The position numbers and the translations under genes were made by a program. Source: Lunularia cruciata (taxonomy: Eukaryota > Streptophyta > Marchantiopsida > Lunulariales > Lunulariaceae). From it: a stretch of 64,000 nucleotides of DNA. Where the stretch lies: assembly GCA_948567375.1 (NCBI GenBank), contig OX419758.1:5089001-5153000 (forward strand). The letters run 5' to 3'. Positions 44,866-55,394 of the stretch are shown piece after piece; within the stretch, counting starts at the first letter, position 1, and every line of letters begins with the position of its first letter. Under the pieces are notes generated by a model. The model did not search any database, was not told where the DNA came from, and saw nothing but the letters and a program-made list of their open reading frames with translations.

Positions 44866-47800
44866 TAGTGACAACTAGATGTTTCAAACACACTGTGAGG
44901 TTCCCAAGGACAACAATAAGACCTCAACATTAGAAGATTTTACAAGGTTATAAATACAATGGTTACTTCTTGAAATCAAAATATCAACCAAAATAAGCTC
45001 TCTCTTGATATATTTTAGGTCTTTCATGAGGAATAGCATTGCAGCTTCAATGGTTTGTTTTCTTACATTCCATAATTCTTCTAGGGAAAAACCTATGTAG
45101 AACTCAAAAGACACACAATACATAAATTCAAGAACTATGAGAAATAGAGTCCAAGAGACATAATGAGATGGTATATTTTTCATACACACCAAACCAATCT
45201 TGGTTCCATTGTGATACTTTCATTATATCTCTCATTGCAATGTTTCTAGTGCACTTCAATTTAACTACATATATATGGGTTCATCCATGTAGACAACAAT
45301 TACATCAAAATCTTTGTTGTTGAAGATGATCATAGAATAGGGGCTCCTTATCCCTTTCTTGTGTAAGACTATTTAGTAGTGAAGATGATGGGCCATCACC
45401 ATATTGGCCGATAAAATAACATCAATAATACTTGTCTTTAATTACCAGATGCAATGTCAAGGAAGAGATTAAATATTTGTCAAAGAGTTCCTCAAAAGGA
45501 TCCATCTGACACGAGTATCACAACTAGAGGAAAGTAGATAGAATGTACAAAACTTGATAATTTGATCAAATTAACGTAATTGAAGTCTAAGCCTCAAGTT
45601 CATGAAGTAGGACAATAGTAAAAACTTTCAAATTTAAATTCAAATATTAAATCTAGGGTCCTTGACTCTAATTGCAACAACAAACAAACTACATGCAACA
45701 TGTATTTTAATTGTTGGAGAGATGAACAAGTGATTTAAACACTCATGCGGCTCATATACATTACTTATACATGCTAATTATACTAGCTAGCAATAGCAAT
45801 ATAGGTACTTAGTGATTCACTTCATCAAATCAATCAATCCCTTTTGATCCATGGTATTAGAGCAAATTGAATTGCTCCAAGACCTCAAAAAGGATTAGAA
45901 GAAGACTCCAAGAAAAACAAGACAAAGAGTAGTTAAAAAATTGCAATTATGTTTGATAATTTACATTTAGAAGCCAAACTCAAGGATAGAAACTACACTG
46001 CATAAAAATACATCATCCAAGGCATTTGATGCCAACTAATCTATTCAATTCAGTCAATGGAATGGAGTGACCCACTCAAACCATGGATGCAAAATCCTTG
46101 AAAGAGTTTCTGAAAAGAGACATGAGGGTTGTTGGCATTCTCAGAGTATCTACCAAGGGCATACAAATATCAATAATTAAGAATGAAAAGATTCAAAGTC
46201 CCTTGTAAGTAAAAATATATTTAGTACCTTGAAAGACAATGGAAAGGAATACAAGAAATAATCAAGTGCAGAAAAAAAAGCACAAAACCAGAAATCACAA
46301 TCAACCAAGAAAGAAATAAAAGTTAAGCTCAAAGGTACATTTAAGGAAAAAGTGCGCTAACAACAAGCACCACAAAAGCTAAGAAGATGGAAACCAAGCT
46401 CAAGACTACTCTTGAACCATGTGGTAGAAGCCTTCCAATGGTATCTCTAGTAAGTGCAAAGAGGACCCTAGCCATATTGAGTGTTCCTATTGCAATTGTT
46501 TGTCCATGTGAAGACCTAAAGCTTAAGTGTGTTGTAAAGTGACTGATACACACTAGCAATAATAGAGCATGGTTGGAGAGATAGGTGGGGCGTCTTTTCT
46601 TTGCAAGGAACCTCATGCAACCTCCATGAGGAGACCATTGAAGTGGTGATGAAGGCATCCAAGAATCTCAATCATTAAGGAAATAAAGGTATCTAAGGAT
46701 AGTTGGGGTTTGTAGTTGCTCTTGCATGTGCACCTGCTTGTACCAACAACTTTGTGTGTGGGAAATTTTCCACCACTATATCATACAAGGTGTGACAATT
46801 GTATGCAAAAGTAACAATATTTATTTGTGAGTTTTGGATAGTTTGTCTCCTCTACCAAGACCAACTATCCAAACTCACAAATCTGAACTATCCAACCATC
46901 ACTCAATCTGAACCCCGGCCTGTGTAGCTTGTAACAACCAAGGAATTGTATCTTGAACTCCATCAAGGACTCTAGTTGGCCCTTTACCTAATACACATCA
47001 TAAAAAGTGGATGCCTTGGATGTAATATGGAGAACCATATGTGCGTTGATCTAGAAGCTCAAAGAGAGTTGGATGTGGGAGACCCAACCTCAATTGTAGA
47101 GTTATGGTAAACTCCTCATATGTGATAGAAAGTAGTGAGAAGCTTGGAGCCAAGCTCAAGAATCTTTCCCACCATAAGAAAGAATACTAGCTCTATCAAG
47201 TAGAGGTTTATCAATGGCGATGCTAATAAGTGTGTAAGTTTGGATACATTCATTGAGATTTGCCTTGAGCTTCCTAAAGTCTTGAGATACAAAGTTAATA
47301 CAATGAATCTAGAATTGAAAGCATGAGCTACTTGTTATAGTTATGCAAGAACTATCATGACTTGCACATGAGCTTTGCAACAAAACTGAATGTAGAGTAC
47401 AAGTTTAATTCCTCTTATGGAAATGCAGCTAAATGTGGATATTTCACTTGCATTTCAATTTGGAGGTTCTCCATTCCCATGCACAATAAGGGATTGGTGC
47501 AAGAACTCAAGAGAACTTGTGATTAAATTTACACATTATGTAGATATCATTTTTCTATGGATGCCATGAATACTATTAAGTGAAGTTATTGTGAAAGAAA
47601 AGTACCTGGTTCACTTGCCTTTTAATCCTCTTATATTTGTCTTGGACATAGCATAGTAGCATACTGATTGGACTTTGAAATAGAAGATTTCAACTACCAT
47701 CTTCACAGTGAAATTGAAATTATCATAGGTGGATGATTCTTAATCTATGGTCAAATCAACTTTTGCATTGGGAATTTTTTCAACATGTTAACTTCATTTC

Positions 47801-48500
47801 ACTCATAGTTTAATATAAAATTTGGTCTAACCAAATCAATAAAATCATATTGCATGAGATTAGGATTGAAATAAAAATAGGACAAGAAATTGAATTGTCA
47901 AGTTAATTCCCTTATTCTTCTAGTTTCAAGCATCTCAATGATATATATGCAATGCAACTCTGAAACTAAGGTATTCAGTAAAATAAGATCACAAAGTAAA
48001 TTCAAGAGTATAATTCATCTATTGATAAATAAATGAGAAGTAAACATACAATAGAGTGAACAATTAGAAGATAAACATACATACTTTTCTCAATGTGAGC
48101 AAATAGACTTAGCATTGTTGTATTTTATTGGACAAAATTGATCTTATCAATCACATCATGCATTCTTAAAGTGAGATAATTTGTGTAGTTCCATTTTAAT
48201 TATACACTCTAGCACCCATGTATGTTATTAACAGAATATATAGTGTAGTGTACCTTGCACTATATATATAGCCCAATAAATATTTTCTAAAACTCATGAA
48301 TCACAAATATAGTTCTAAAATTTAATTATATTTTTAGCTTTTGTTTAAAGTGTTGGTCACAAAATTTTTATATATCAACTTTGTGAGAAGGCGACACCCT
48401 TAGGATAATAATAAGAAGGATGAGAAGACACCATCAACTCTACAAGGATAAAATATAAGAGGTAAAATGAGACTAAGCACATTAGGATTGATATAAGAAA
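44866..48500. other. Anonymous AT-rich region
   Basis: No confident gene. TGGTATTAGAGC at 45852-45863 resembles an initiator-tRNA-Met primer site and could mark a ruined LTR element to its right, but no LTR ends or pol domains were found. A 105-codon minus frame at 46341-46658 has hydrophobic stretches and no recognisable domain. Confidence 0.35.
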
Positions 48501-48506
48501 TTTTTC

Positions 48507-48547
48507 CTATTGTACTTATAAGTTACAATATGTTATAAGTACAATAG
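48507..48547. repeat. Perfect short palindrome
   Basis: Arms CTATTGTACTTATAA (48507-48521) and TTATAAGTACAATAG (48533-48547) are exact reverse complements around an 11-base centre, in AT-rich DNA with no gene nearby. Confidence 0.8.
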
Positions 48548-49150
48548 TTATATCTTAGCATGTATCTTAGCATCTTACAATAGGTTTGTATATCTTAGCT
48601 ATGCAAGTGGTATGGTTTACATACTACTAAGTATTGGAAGAATCATCTATGGATTACATCAACAAAAGCTTTCTGTAGAGCAATAGATACACTATCTAAA
48701 ATATGCTACAAAGTAGGAAAGTAAAAGTGGTACTCTTTACATTTATTTTGATATGCTCTTGTGAATTCCTTAACAAATATTACAAGGACAAAGAAGCTAC
48801 CTTACTGCATACTCCTATACTTGGAGACCTTGTTTGCTACCGCCCTACTTGCTGCACATCCAAGAGGATGAGTCACTCACTCCAAAACAACATTTCATGT
48901 GAGATCCATTATCCCAACATCCATTATTATTACCTAATCATCTCAAACCAAATATAAATCTATTCTAACTTGTGTTATCTATAAAGCATACCAGTGCTCC
49001 ACCTCCAAGTAAGGTATCTTCTCTCTCATGCTATAGCAAACACTATATCTTGGATGGTATCATGGATAGCAATCCTCTATCCTCTATAGGACATCATGTC
49101 ACACAGACCTTTGCTACCTCTAATGTAGAACTATACTCACAAGTGAGTAA

Positions 49151-49394
49151 GATGTAGATGGGTGGACCAAACCTAGGCAGACCTCATTGCTATAGATTAA
49201 GAAAGTAGCTAGTGCAAGTTGGAATGCCCTATTGCATGGTCCAAGAGCTTGCATCCTTGCCATAGCAAGAGTGATGCAGATGGGTGGACCAAACCTAAGA
49301 AAATCTCATTGCTATAGAGAAAGAAAGTGGCTAGAGCAAGTTGGAATGCCTATTGCATGGTCTAAAAGCTTGCATCCTTGCCATAGCAAGAGTG
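49151..49394. repeat. 122-bp tandem duplication
   Basis: Two adjacent copies start GATGTAGATGGGTGGACC (49151) and GATGCAGATGGGTGGACC (49273) and agree through GCATCCTTGCCATAGCAAGA with scattered substitutions and single-base indels. No coding content. Confidence 0.85.
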
Positions 49395-49642
49395 AAGATG
49401 TGCACTAGTAGCACAAGGAATGGAAAATTCAACTATCTAGAGAATGTAGCACATGTTTAAATTTTTGATCCATCAAGGAAGATTATAAACCTTTTGTCCA
49501 ATCAGAAGGCAAGGAGACAAACAATGAAAGGCCATCTTGTAAATGTGTGTATACGTTATCTCTTTTATGCTATAATAGTACTTGGAGAGAAAAAAATTAC
49601 ATCCTTGACTTTGGTCACATATGTCTTTAAGATGCCTATCAA

Positions 49643-49800
49643 CAAACACAAAATGAGAGGAAAATAGAGGTATTGAGAGAACCTAACTACCAAAAAAAGT
49701 TATAGGGGTCATCTCCTACATCAAACACAAAATGAGAGGAAAATAGAGGTATTGAGAGAACCTAACTACCTTAAAAAGTTATAGGGGTCATCTCCTCCAT
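49643..49800. repeat. 79-bp tandem duplication
   Basis: Copies starting CAAACACAAAATGAGAGG at 49643 and 49722 are nearly identical through AGGGGTCATCTCCT, differing mainly in an A/T-rich stretch. This looks like a recent replication slippage. Confidence 0.9.
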
Positions 49801-51843
49801 AGATAGTAGACATAGCTCTCCATACAAGATTGGTAGAGATGTTTGTCTTTGTACCAATCCCTTGTTACACACTCGAATGCCCTTGGCCCAATGATATAAC
49901 CAAAGACTACCATGATCCTCTTATCATAAGTTCTCAAACATGATAGCAAGGTAGGAGAAGGAGGAACCATGCAAAGTAAGTTAGTTGGTCAACAAGCAAT
50001 ACTAGAGACGAGTATTATAAATCACACGTACATGTCTCCTAGTTGAGGAAAGTCATACACATGAGGAATATTCTTTGTAAGTGCAACATCTACAAAGCAT
50101 ATAACAAAATCCTTGAATCCTATTAGCACTCCAAAAATGCATAAGCCAACTAGATCTGATATACACCCCCTTTGCAAGTTTGAGATGCAAAAAGATACTT
50201 GGAGACCATGCTCTACACTTTGATACCTTGACTCTACGAGACGAAGTTTGATAGTTAAGTGGTTAAAGGCCTGCCTAATCTAATCTATAGTGAGCGTGAT
50301 GTGTTGATTGTCTGCCAAGGAGTAAAATACACAATTTAATATGGCCAAACTAGTAGATAAGAAAAATCTAAAGTAAGCCATGGTAAATAAAATTCCCTCT
50401 AAAAGATCTTGTAGCAAACAACCTATTATGAGACAGTTATGATTAAGTTCATATAGTAAACGTTTTCTTGAATGTTTATGGCATATATCAATGGTTAAAT
50501 ATCATATTATAACAGAATTATAGATTTTCAAGAATCTAAACATTTCAATGATAAGTTATAATGGAGATTGAGATGAGAATCCTTTTAGAATAAATTTTAT
50601 CAAAAGATATCAAGGGTGATCTCGAATCACATTTGAGGAATATAGTTTGTACTCTTCTTTCCATTTTCCTTGATTGGTGAGGATATTACTGAATTCTCAC
50701 TCGAGCTCTTCAATCTACTTTAGTTAGATTTTTACTCTCATAATCATTCTCAAACGGCGACATAAGTTGAACAGTAAAAACGTATATTCTTTAAAATTGA
50801 ACCAATAAAAATAAATGGGTATAATTCTGTGTAAGGTCTGTTTCAACTTAGTGCATACATACTTTCAATTTTTGCCTCTCATCCTCAAGAGAAACCACCT
50901 CCAAAGTGTCGACTAGCAATTGAAAACAGTGTAGGATAATGTGCAAAATCAAGATCGTGATTCAATTGTGTTAACTATGTCCTGGTGCATTTCCTGGCCC
51001 TCGACCTTTGAACAAAACTCTCATAAGTCATTTTCAGTATGAAAACCTTTCCACCGTCAAATCAAAGTTTCATCATGATATCGAGTTTCAAGAAAAGGAG
51101 TGACCATCCATAACTATTAACAGGATAACCAGGACATCTGCGGTCTATAATCTGAACGGTCTACAACTTTCCTTCATAACACTTCCGAGAAAGGTGAACA
51201 AAGTAACTAATAAAGAAATAAAATCTACTAAAACAGACGATATCTCACAAATTTGATTCCCGTCCCAACACATTGCAAGGAAGTAAATTTTTAACAGACC
51301 ACTCATGAGATTGTATAGAATTCATTCATCAAAGAAAGTTGTATTGAAGGAATTTAGGTTGCTTTTCGTGTTAAACGACTTATGCAAGACCAGAATGACA
51401 ATGAGGATAGAAAGCCTCCACAGGAAATAACATCCATCGTAAAACTTAAATCCACCTATTGAACAGAAGTTTCTAGAATGCCATTCGACACGGATTATGT
51501 GAATTGCATGACATCGTTGAGATAACCATGAGAAAGTGCTCAAGAACAATCAATGGCACTTTCACTCTCGGTCTCACAACCTAGAATTTCCATTTTGTAA
51601 TTCAATGACATTAATTGGCCGTTTTCCAAACTCATAGTTTCTCAAACGTGGACTAGTTTTAAATACCTCTCTTGTGGAAGTGTTCATTCTTTTGTTTTTT
51701 GGCCTTGAATATCAGGAGCATGACATACATGATTACACTACATTTGGCTAATTCATGGGAGCACCTCTCGCTTACTCGCAGCAGTCTTGGCCTAGGCATT
51801 GGCACAGATCGATTTGGGTGTACCAAGATTGTGGCACTACACT
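49801..51843. other. Anonymous AT-rich region
   Basis: No recognisable gene, RNA or transposon end. Composition becomes more balanced towards 52 kb, as the FAS1 neighbourhood begins. Confidence 0.35.
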
Positions 51844-51977
51844 GCAGACAAAGGTAGCTTGATATCTGCCCAGGAATACTATCATCCAGGTGAGGATGAT
51901 AGTATTGAGAGCTACCTTTGTCTGCCTTTGTCTACCTCCTCTCTTGATCATCCAGGTGAGGATGATCAAGAGAGGAG
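51844..51977. repeat. Two adjacent perfect hairpins sharing the same 6-base loop
   Basis: Hairpin 1: outer arms GCAGACAAAGGTAGCT (51844-51859) and AGCTACCTTTGTCTGC (51910-51925), inner arms AATACTATCATCC (51875-51887) and GGATGATAGTATT (51894-51906), loop AGGTGA. Hairpin 2: arms CTCCTCTCTTGATCATCC (51936-51953) and GGATGATCAAGAGAGGAG (51960-51977), same loop AGGTGA. All paired arms are exact. A 121-codon plus frame (51799-52164) crosses the structure but has no known domain. Confidence 0.95.
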
Positions 51978-52164
51978 AAAGAAGTCTGCAATCTTTGAAG
52001 ATGATTTGGAAGAAACTGAACAGTATTGCTATCTCAATACCTGCCTTTTCAGAGTCGACTCAAAAGCCCAGAACAAGGAAGAATTGGGCTTTCAGTTTGA
52101 AGACTTGAGCTTTCACCAGATGGGAAATGAATCATGGAGGTTGTGCGTTATGCAGGTACTGTAA

Positions 52165-53147
52165 CGCGGCAAAGGTTGCCGAACTTGCGCAACCTAGAAT
52201 CCAACAGAAACTCGTGGCTGCATCGTCCTCCCATTAAAAGATTTTTGAACCTACTCTGTGATCATTTCAAGGTCTCCATTTCAGCAAGTAATCGTACTTA
52301 ACCTCAAAATAATCTAGTACATATCCATGAACATATCATATTTAAATGGGCAGGTTATGCATAATATGTGAACAATATGTAACAACGAAAGATGGGAGTA
52401 ATGTACAGATACCAGGTGTGTCGAAGATCAAGCTCTCCTACCTATGTACAACAACGCTCGTCCCTCAGGAGAACCCCGTATCTCAGATGACGTATGTGAG
52501 CTCCATGCTCAGTGGCTGATCAGTAGCCTGAACATCAAGGGTTTCCTTTTCTCCCGACTCGCATCATCGCAAGGAAGGGTGTCTCTGTTGTACAGATGCA
52601 ATTTCCTGGTTGAGACCATTCACTAGTGACTAATCTCAAGCTATGCTGAAAGATATAGGACTTACTATGCAGCTGGACGCTTAGTGTGTTTCTCAACGGA
52701 AACAGACGAAGCCCACTGCGAAGCTCTCCGAATCTGATCCGCATAAATGCACATAAAATTGATGATCAAGTTTTCTTCGCTTCTACGCGCACATCCTGGA
52801 CGAATTTTTCCCCGAGTATAAGCCCACTAAGTTGACCAAGTTTCAATGTAAGTCAAACGAGGTTGTGCAGCATCAACACCGCATAACAGGCGACAATGTC
52901 TGAAGTGAAGAAGGCTTCCCGGGAAACGTTATGATGGATATTAGATGGCTCTTAGATCACAACCTAGTTGCTCGAAAAGTGCTTTGCTTGCTGGGATACT
53001 CCGCTACTCCATCTACTCTCGTGAAAAAATTCATCCCCTCTGAAAAAAGTAAATGGCTCCTTGACGATCACTCGCATGGATTTTGCTTGTTCCAGATTTG
53101 GGGAAAGGGTCAAAAATGAACTTGCCTGTTGGAACTATGAGCAAACT
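52165..53147. other. Region 3' of FAS1, no confident exon
   Basis: GC richer than the regions to the left. On the minus strand a splice-acceptor-like TTTACTTTTTTCAG lies at about 53035-53050. No exon encoding the conserved FAS1 C-terminus is convincing, though a short minus-strand peptide at 52573-52623 is weakly suggestive. Untranslated 3' sequence of FAS1 probably lies here. Confidence 0.4.
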
Positions 53148-55394
53148 TCAAGGAACTCCGGTGTTGCTGGGAGTGAGGTATCTTATTCTAAGCGCTTCCA
53201 AAATCAGAGCCTCTGTTCTGGTTGCAGGGAGGACCTCTTCTTCAGAATCCCAGCCCAAGTTGTTAATGAGAAGAGGACGGTTCGTCTTAAGAGCATGCTC
53301 AGTTGCCTTGTCTAGAACCTTACGATGATGCTCCCGGGACATGCCGTTGGGGGCAATATCAGAACTGCACTTCGCTGACGAAGGAGAATGATCAGCGATT
53401 CCGTTTCTTGCGTCATCTCCAGCAGCTCCAGCTCCGCCCTCCATATGCACTCCTTCACCTTCGGATAGATATCCATCCGGCACCATGAACTCATCATCTA
53501 GACTGTCTTCCTCCTCTTCATTGTCTACTCTCTCATCTTCCTCGTCCTTCTCGTTCTCAAAATCGGACAGGCTTTCTCCAGGTTCTTCTTCTTCCCACTC
53601 TTCATCACTGTCCACATCGTACTCCAGCATTGGGTCCTGCTTCAACGGATTTCGAGGCTTGATCAAAGCACTCTTCTTGGAGAAAGTTCCATAATAAGGA
53701 GGACGATGACTCTTGTCAAACTGGAAGAGCTTCTTCCTCTTGGTGCGCAGCTGAAGATATCTATCAGAAAATAACTTTTTAGCATCTGACAAAGGTGTGC
53801 TGGGGCAAGATTCGGAAAAACTCTCCTTCCAATCCACATCCTCAAGGGCGTCTAAGTCAGACTCAATTCGAGGCCTCTTTGGAGGAGAGGCAGTAGGAGT
53901 AGGGCTCGTTACATTTGCTGCTGTTGTTTTCTTCTGGCTCACATCAGGGCTGCTACTTGCTCGGGGATCCCCACCAGCTCCATGAAGACGAATCGCTGGT
54001 GCGACAAACGCTTTGGGCTTCCGACGAGTGCCCCATCCAGGAAGTCTTCCCAAAGCCAACTGCTGACGAGTCTCCTGCCAGGTGCTTGTATGCTGTTTCC
54101 ACAATTCATCCAGATCAAAATCCTCGTTGCTCTGAAATAGAGCGTCCATACACCTGACTACCTCAGACGTATCTGAATCTCGTACACTTGAGGGGTGCTG
54201 CGCCTTCCTCTCCACTTCTTCAGCACCTGATAAAACCTTGGCGTTTGTCTCAGAGATCTCTTGACTCGCTTGCTCTTTCGGTTCCTTCTTGCTCGCTAGA
54301 AATCTGTCCATGAAGCTGGCTTGTTTCTTCAAAGCCATTTTCTTTCTCTGCTCGGCATCTTCTTTCTCCTTCCTCTTCTGTTCCCTTTCAGCTTCTTTCT
54401 CCTGCTTCTTCCGCTCCACCTCTTCCTTTTCCTTCCTCCTCAACTCCCTCTCGGCATCCTTTTCTTGCTTTTTCTTATCTGCCTCCTCCTTTTCCTTGCG
54501 CTTGAGCTCCTTCTCGGCTTCTTTCTCCTTCTCAGCCTCTTCCTTCTCTTTTCGTTTCTGCTCCTTCTCTTCCACCATCCTCTGTCGCTTCAGGATCCTC
54601 TCCTGCTTAATCTTTTCCTTCTCCTCAGGATCGGACCTCCTCCTTTTCTTTTTTCCTTCATCAGTGACCATTGTACAGTCGGACATCGAAGCTTTCAGCG
54701 CTCCATCCACATGATTTGCAACACCAGGTTTCCCCGAGGGCCGTTCCACTCTAGCAGACAAAAGCGCAAGCTCGTCATCACCCTTGGCAAGAATTTCCCT
54801 CGCCTTAGCAAGTGCGGCTTCATCGCTCACATCGTTCGGCTTGACTTTGAGTACCTCTACTGCACTAGAAAGATCCAACAACCTTTCATTTAATCTTTTC
54901 CTTCTTCGCCGCCGCTCAGCTATTTCTTCCCTGTAGGCTATTGGAAGAAGCTTCAATTCCCTTACTTCCCATCGCCAGAGGCTGGTGGCGGTATTGTCCT
55001 CCAGAACATCTGCATCTGTGTTAGTGATTCCGTAGCATACCCGCAAACCAATCGAAAGCACAAGAGTCCTTATAGACGCTAAGGTAACCTGATCACCATT
55101 ACTGCTCATCTTCTCCGCAATCTCTTTCACCAGGATTGAAAACGGAAGCTTGCTGTCCTCCAAACAAGCAGCTATCTTCTTCCGCTGCACGTTATTACCT
55201 GCGCCAGCATTTTCCTTGCCAGCCCTAGGTGCTATCTGCAGTTCTTGCTCCTCGTTAAAGAATTGCACAATTCTCTTCATCTCTTCCTCGCATTTTTGCA
55301 TCAACGTGTCACGCGAGATCTCCATATCCGGGAGTTGCTGGGTTCCCATCTCCTGAACCTGCTTAAACGACGCGCAATTCTGGTAAGAATTCAC
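53148..55394 (-). CDS. FAS1: Chromatin assembly factor 1 large subunit FAS1 (p150-like), C-terminally short
   Basis: 748 codons without an intron. With FAS2 and MSI1, FAS1 forms CAF-1, which deposits H3-H4 on newly replicated DNA in the nucleus. Visible: N-terminal plant domain, residues 83-150 (LPFSILVKEIAEKM, VTLASIRTLVLSIGLRVCYG, TDADVLED); Lys/Glu/Arg-rich KER helix 248-365 made of imperfect EKEE/RKEKEE repeats; PCNA-binding-like QASFMDRFL at about 357-365; FDKSHRPPYYGTFSKKSALI; then the acidic ED domain, about 591-649 (DSDEEWEEEEPGESLSDFE, FMVPDGYLSEGEG). It ends soon after EHALKTNRPLLINNL, so the usual C-terminal winged-helix part is absent. Met-1, Met-16 and Met-24 are all possible starts. 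It may be a partial gene with a further exon, a natural short form, or a retrocopy; Arabidopsis FAS1 is interrupted by introns. Confidence 0.93.
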   Translation of the reverse strand: MNSYQNCASFKQVQEMGTQQLPDMEISRDTLMQKCEEEMKRIVQFFNEEQELQIAPRAGKENAGAGNNVQRKKIAACLEDSKLPFSILVKEIAEKMSSNGDQVTLASIRTLVLSIGLRVCYGITNTDADVLEDNTATSLWRWEVRELKLLPIAYREEIAERRRRRKRLNERLLDLSSAVEVLKVKPNDVSDEAALAKAREILAKGDDELALLSARVERPSGKPGVANHVDGALKASMSDCTMVTDEGKKKRRRSDPEEKEKIKQERILKRQRMVEEKEQKRKEKEEAEKEKEAEKELKRKEKEEADKKKQEKDAERELRRKEKEEVERKKQEKEAEREQKRKEKEDAEQRKKMALKKQASFMDRFLASKKEPKEQASQEISETNAKVLSGAEEVERKAQHPSSVRDSDTSEVVRCMDALFQSNEDFDLDELWKQHTSTWQETRQQLALGRLPGWGTRRKPKAFVAPAIRLHGAGGDPRASSSPDVSQKKTTAANVTSPTPTASPPKRPRIESDLDALEDVDWKESFSESCPSTPLSDAKKLFSDRYLQLRTKRKKLFQFDKSHRPPYYGTFSKKSALIKPRNPLKQDPMLEYDVDSDEEWEEEEPGESLSDFENEKDEEDERVDNEEEEDSLDDEFMVPDGYLSEGEGVHMEGGAGAAGDDARNGIADHSPSSAKCSSDIAPNGMSREHHRKVLDKATEHALKTNRPLLINNLGWDSEEEVLPATRTEALILEALRIRYLTPSNTGVP

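Noticed and set aside
45852..45863. TGGTATTAGAGC as a primer-binding site of another LTR element
   Set aside because: No LTR ends, target duplication or pol domain could be linked to it, so it is mentioned only in the regional note.
46341..46658. 105-codon minus frame with hydrophobic stretches
   Set aside because: No recognisable domain, no supporting context, and a length expected by chance in this much sequence.
52573..52623. Minus-strand peptide NGLNQEIASVQQRHPSL resembling part of the FAS1 winged-helix region
   Set aside because: Only about 16 residues, bounded by stops on both sides and lacking the rest of the domain. Similarity this short is likely to be chance.
54289..54893. 141- and 190-codon plus frames
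   Set aside because: They are antisense shadows of the Lys/Glu-rich KER region of FAS1.
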